Below are positions 61,634-64,000 of a stretch of 64,000 nt of DNA, in pieces (the stretch's first letter is position 1; each line of letters starts with the position of its first letter). Both the position numbers and the translations under genes were made by a program. The notes under the pieces are model-generated. The model was given only the letters and a program-made list of their open reading frames with translations, was not told the DNA's origin and searched no databases. Source of the stretch: Microbulbifer litoralis (lineage in GTDB: Bacteria > Pseudomonadota > Gammaproteobacteria > Pseudomonadales > Cellvibrionaceae); NCBI RefSeq assembly GCF_023634065.1, contig NZ_JALKCV010000014.1, positions 62,001 through 126,000 on the forward strand, read 5' to 3'.

Positions 61634-64000
61634 TCACAGCAGTTTGCGCAACTCGTACAGCCGTTCCAGTGCCTGGCGCGGCGTCAGCTCGTCCGGGTCC
61701 AGCTCCTCCAGCGCGTCCACGGCCGGGTGGCTGGGGGCGCCGAACAGGTCCACCTGCTGGGGCGAAGCGGGCGATTGCGATACAGGTTCCGGCTGTGGCT
61801 GCGGTTGTGTCGCCGGCGTTTCCCCTTCTCCAGTCCCAGTGCCCCAGTCCACAGTGCCGGTCTCCAATGCCTGCAGGCGCTGCTGCGCCTCCGACAGCAC
61901 ATCGCCCGGAATCCCCGCCAGTTTGGCCACCTGCAGCCCGTAGCTCTTCGAGGCCGGCCCCTCCTGGATGCGGTGCAGGAAGACGATACCGTCGCCGTGC
62001 TCGGTGGCGTTCAGGTGGATATTGGCCGCCGAGTGGCACTGTTGCGGCAGTTCGGTCAGCTCGAAATAGTGGGTCGCGAACAGCGTAAAGGCGCGCACCC
62101 GATCGGCCAGGTAGTGGGCGCAGGCCCAGGCCAGGGACAGGCCGTCGTAGGTGCTGGTGCCGCGGCCAATCTCGTCCATCAGCACCAGGCTGTGCTCGCT
62201 GGCGTTGCGCAGGATATTGGCCGTCTCGGTCATCTCCACCATAAAGGTGGAGCGGCCGCCGGCCAGGTCGTCGGCGCTGCCGATGCGGGTGAAGATGCGG
62301 TCCAGCAGGCCGATACGGGCCGCATCCGCCGGCACATAGCTGCCCACGTGGGCCAGCAGTGCGATCAGCGCGGTCTGGCGCATATAGGTGGACTTACCGC
62401 CCATATTGGGGCCGGTGATGACCAGCATGCGGCGGTCGTCGCGCAGGGCGATATCGTTGGCCACGAACGGATCGTCCAGCACCTGTTCCACCACCGGGTG
62501 GCGGCCGGCCTCGATATCCAGGCCCGGCTCGGTGCCGAGCTCGGGGCGGCACAGGCGCAGGTTGTCGGCGCGCTCGGTCAGGCAGGCCAGCACGTCCAGC
62601 TGCGATACGGCGGCGGCAGCGGTCTGCAGTTCGGCCAGGGATTCGTTCAGTTGCGTGATCAGCTCCTCGTACAGGGCCTTCTCGCGCGCCAGGGCGCGGC
62701 TCTTGGCCGACAGCGCCTTGTCCTCGAATTCTTTCAGTTCCGGGGTGATAAAGCGCTCGGCGTTTTTCAGTGTCTGGCGGCGGATATAGTCCGCCGGCGC
62801 CTTGTCGCTCTGGCCGCGGCTGATCTCGATAAAGTAGCCGTGCACACGGTTGTAGCCGACTTTCAGTGTGGGGATGCCGGTGCGCTCTTTCTCCCGCACT
62901 TCCAGTTGCACCAGGTAGTCGCCGGCGTTTTCGCTGATTGAGCGCAGTTCGTCCAGTTCGCTGTCGTAGCCGGTGGCGATGACGCCGCCGTCGCGGATCA
63001 CCACCGGCGGGTTTTCCACCAGCGCCCGCTCCAGTAGGGCGACGGTTTCCGGCCATTCGCCGACTTCCCGCAGCAGTTCCTTCAGCAGCACGGATTCGGT
63101 GTCGGCCAGCTCGCGCTGGATCTGCGGGAACTGCGCCAGTGACTGGCCGAGCCGCGCCAGGTCCCGCGGGCGCGCCGAGCGCAGCGCCAGGCGGCCGAGA
63201 ATGCGCTCCATATCGCCCACCGGCTTGAGGCTGTCGCGCAGCGGCTCGAACCGGTAGCCGTCCACCAGTGCGGTGATGGCGTCCTGGCGATTTTGTAGTG
63301 TGGTCAACTGGCGCAGCGGGTTGTTCAGCCAGCGGCGCAGCAGTCGGCTGCCCATGGCGGTCTTGCAGGTGTCGAACACCGACAGCAGCGTATTGTCGTC
63401 GCCGCCGGACAGGTTCAGGTCGATCTCCAGGTTGCGGCGGCTGGCGCCGTCCAGCGCCACGGTATCGTCGGTGGTCTCGGTCTGCAGGCTGCGGATATGC
63501 GGCAGCTCGGTGCGCTGGGTGTCGCGGGCATATTGCAGCAGGCAGCCGGCGGCAGTTACCGCGGCGTGCAGGTGGCTGCAGCCGAAGGCCTCCAGGTTCA
63601 TGGTGCCGAACTGCTGGTTCAGCAGTCGCAGCGCGGTCTCCAGTTCGAATTCCCAGGGCGCGCGGCGGCGCAGGCCGGGCAGGTTCCCGATCTCGCCGGG
63701 CAGCGCCAGGTTCTCCGGCGCCAGCAGTTCCGCCGGTCGGTGGCGCTGTACCTGTTCCGCCAGCGCCTCGACGGTATCCACCTCCTGCACCACGAAGCGG
63801 CCGGTGGCCAGGTCCAGCAGCGCCAGGCCGAACTGTTCGCCCACATGCGCAATGGCGGCCAGCAGGTTGTCGCGGCGGTCGTTCAGCAGCGCCTCATCGG
63901 TGACGGTACCCGGGGTGACGATACGCATCACCTTGCGTTCCACCGGCCCCTTGGCGGTGGCCGGATCGCCGATCTGTTCGCAGATGGCCACGGACACCCC
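61634..64000 (-). CDS. mutS: DNA mismatch repair protein MutS (N-terminus outside window)
   Basis: The first roughly 90 residues lie beyond base 64000; the visible part begins at the conserved [19 protein letters not shown] block of the mismatch-binding domain. It then runs through connector, core and clamp domains to the ATPase, with Walker [10 protein letters not shown], Walker [13 protein letters not shown] and the FATHYFEL block. The C-terminus ([22 protein letters not shown] in parts) matches the family. A Pro/Gln/Glu-rich segment ([20 protein letters not shown]) between the ATPase and the C-terminal domain is a species-specific linker. Confidence 0.97.
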   Translation of the reverse strand, partial: GVSVAICEQIGDPATAKGPVERKVMRIVTPGTVTDEALLNDRRDNLLAAIAHVGEQFGLALLDLATGRFVVQEVDTVEALAEQVQRHRPAELLAPENLALPGEIGNLPGLRRRAPWEFELETALRLLNQQFGTMNLEAFGCSHLHAAVTAAGCLLQYARDTQRTELPHIRSLQTETTDDTVALDGASRRNLEIDLNLSGGDDNTLLSVFDTCKTAMGSRLLRRWLNNPLRQLTTLQNRQDAITALVDGYRFEPLRDSLKPVGDMERILGRLALRSARPRDLARLGQSLAQFPQIQRELADTESVLLKELLREVGEWPETVALLERALVENPPVVIRDGGVIATGYDSELDELRSISENAGDYLVQLEVREKERTGIPTLKVGYNRVHGYFIEISRGQSDKAPADYIRRQTLKNAERFITPELKEFEDKALSAKSRALAREKALYEELITQLNESLAELQTAAAAVSQLDVLACLTERADNLRLCRPELGTEPGLDIEAGRHPVVEQVLDDPFVANDIALRDDRRMLVITGPNMGGKSTYMRQTALIALLAHVGSYVPADAARIGLLDRIFTRIGSADDLAGGRSTFMVEMTETANILRNASEHSLVLMDEIGRGTSTYDGLSLAWACAHYLADRVRAFTLFATHYFELTELPQQCHSAANIHLNATEHGDGIVFLHRIQEGPASKSYGLQVAKLAGIPGDVLSEAQQRLQALETGTVDWGTGTGEGETPATQPQPQPEPVSQSPASPQQVDLFGAPSHPAVDALEELDPDELTPRQALERLYELRKLL

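Overview
The window is high-GC DNA from a gammaproteobacterium. The housekeeping order tilS-pyrG-kdsA-eno-ftsB-ispD-ispF-truD-pcm-(DUF368)-nlpD-rpoS, the pair fdxA/mutS, and secreted polysaccharide-degrading enzymes beside TonB-dependent receptors all point to a Cellvibrionales-like, Microbulbifer-like marine or plant-matter degrader. The genus is an inference from gene order and content; no database was searched.

Layout. (1) 1-13486: a glycan-utilisation locus. On the minus strand lie a modular CBM6-GH5-CBM6 enzyme, a TonB-dependent receptor, a GH3 beta-glucosidase and a second, lipoprotein GH5 that is cut by the window edge. On the plus strand lie a membrane-anchored AraC-type regulator and a second, 1008-residue receptor preceded by a tandem LacI-type operator. 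Together they would bind, import and hydrolyse a beta-glucan. (2) 13697-25681: a conserved core block covering tRNA modification, CTP synthesis, KDO synthesis, glycolysis, division, isoprenoids, protein repair, undecaprenyl-phosphate recycling, cell-wall hydrolase activation and the stationary-phase sigma factor. (3) 25765-34314: an envelope block with the ydbH-ynbE-ydbL lipid-homeostasis set and a two-gene RND efflux operon behind an almost textbook SoxR promoter. (4) 34557-43985: gamma-glutamyltransferase, aminopeptidase N, a histidine phosphatase, a carboxylesterase, an orphan 51-residue small gene with its own promoter and terminator, an MFS exporter and an isochorismatase-like hydrolase. 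(5) 44009-55765: a lipid-catabolism region with FadH, a LysR regulator and a nine-gene operon (histidine phosphatase, acyl-CoA dehydrogenase, APH-type kinase, three SDRs, MaoC hydratase, thiolase, quinone oxidoreductase). This operon resembles the kinase/dehydrogenase route for 4-hydroxyacyl-CoA breakdown joined to an R-specific beta-oxidation spiral. (6) 55968-64000: an ECF-type sigma factor with a membrane partner, LexA-controlled dinB, small stress and membrane proteins, two NodB-family deacetylases (one catalytically degenerate), a seven-iron ferredoxin and the start of mutS, which runs off the end.

Intergenic DNA is rich in repeats: three REP-like families, often as inverted pairs, one 164-bp MITE-like element with perfect 22-bp terminal inverted repeats, and two heptanucleotide tandem arrays. 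I saw no rRNA, tRNA, CRISPR array, prophage or transposase gene. Most striking are the SoxR promoter in front of the RND pump, the apparent 4-hydroxyacyl-CoA operon, the orphan 51-residue gene and the leaderless-looking SOS promoter of dinB.
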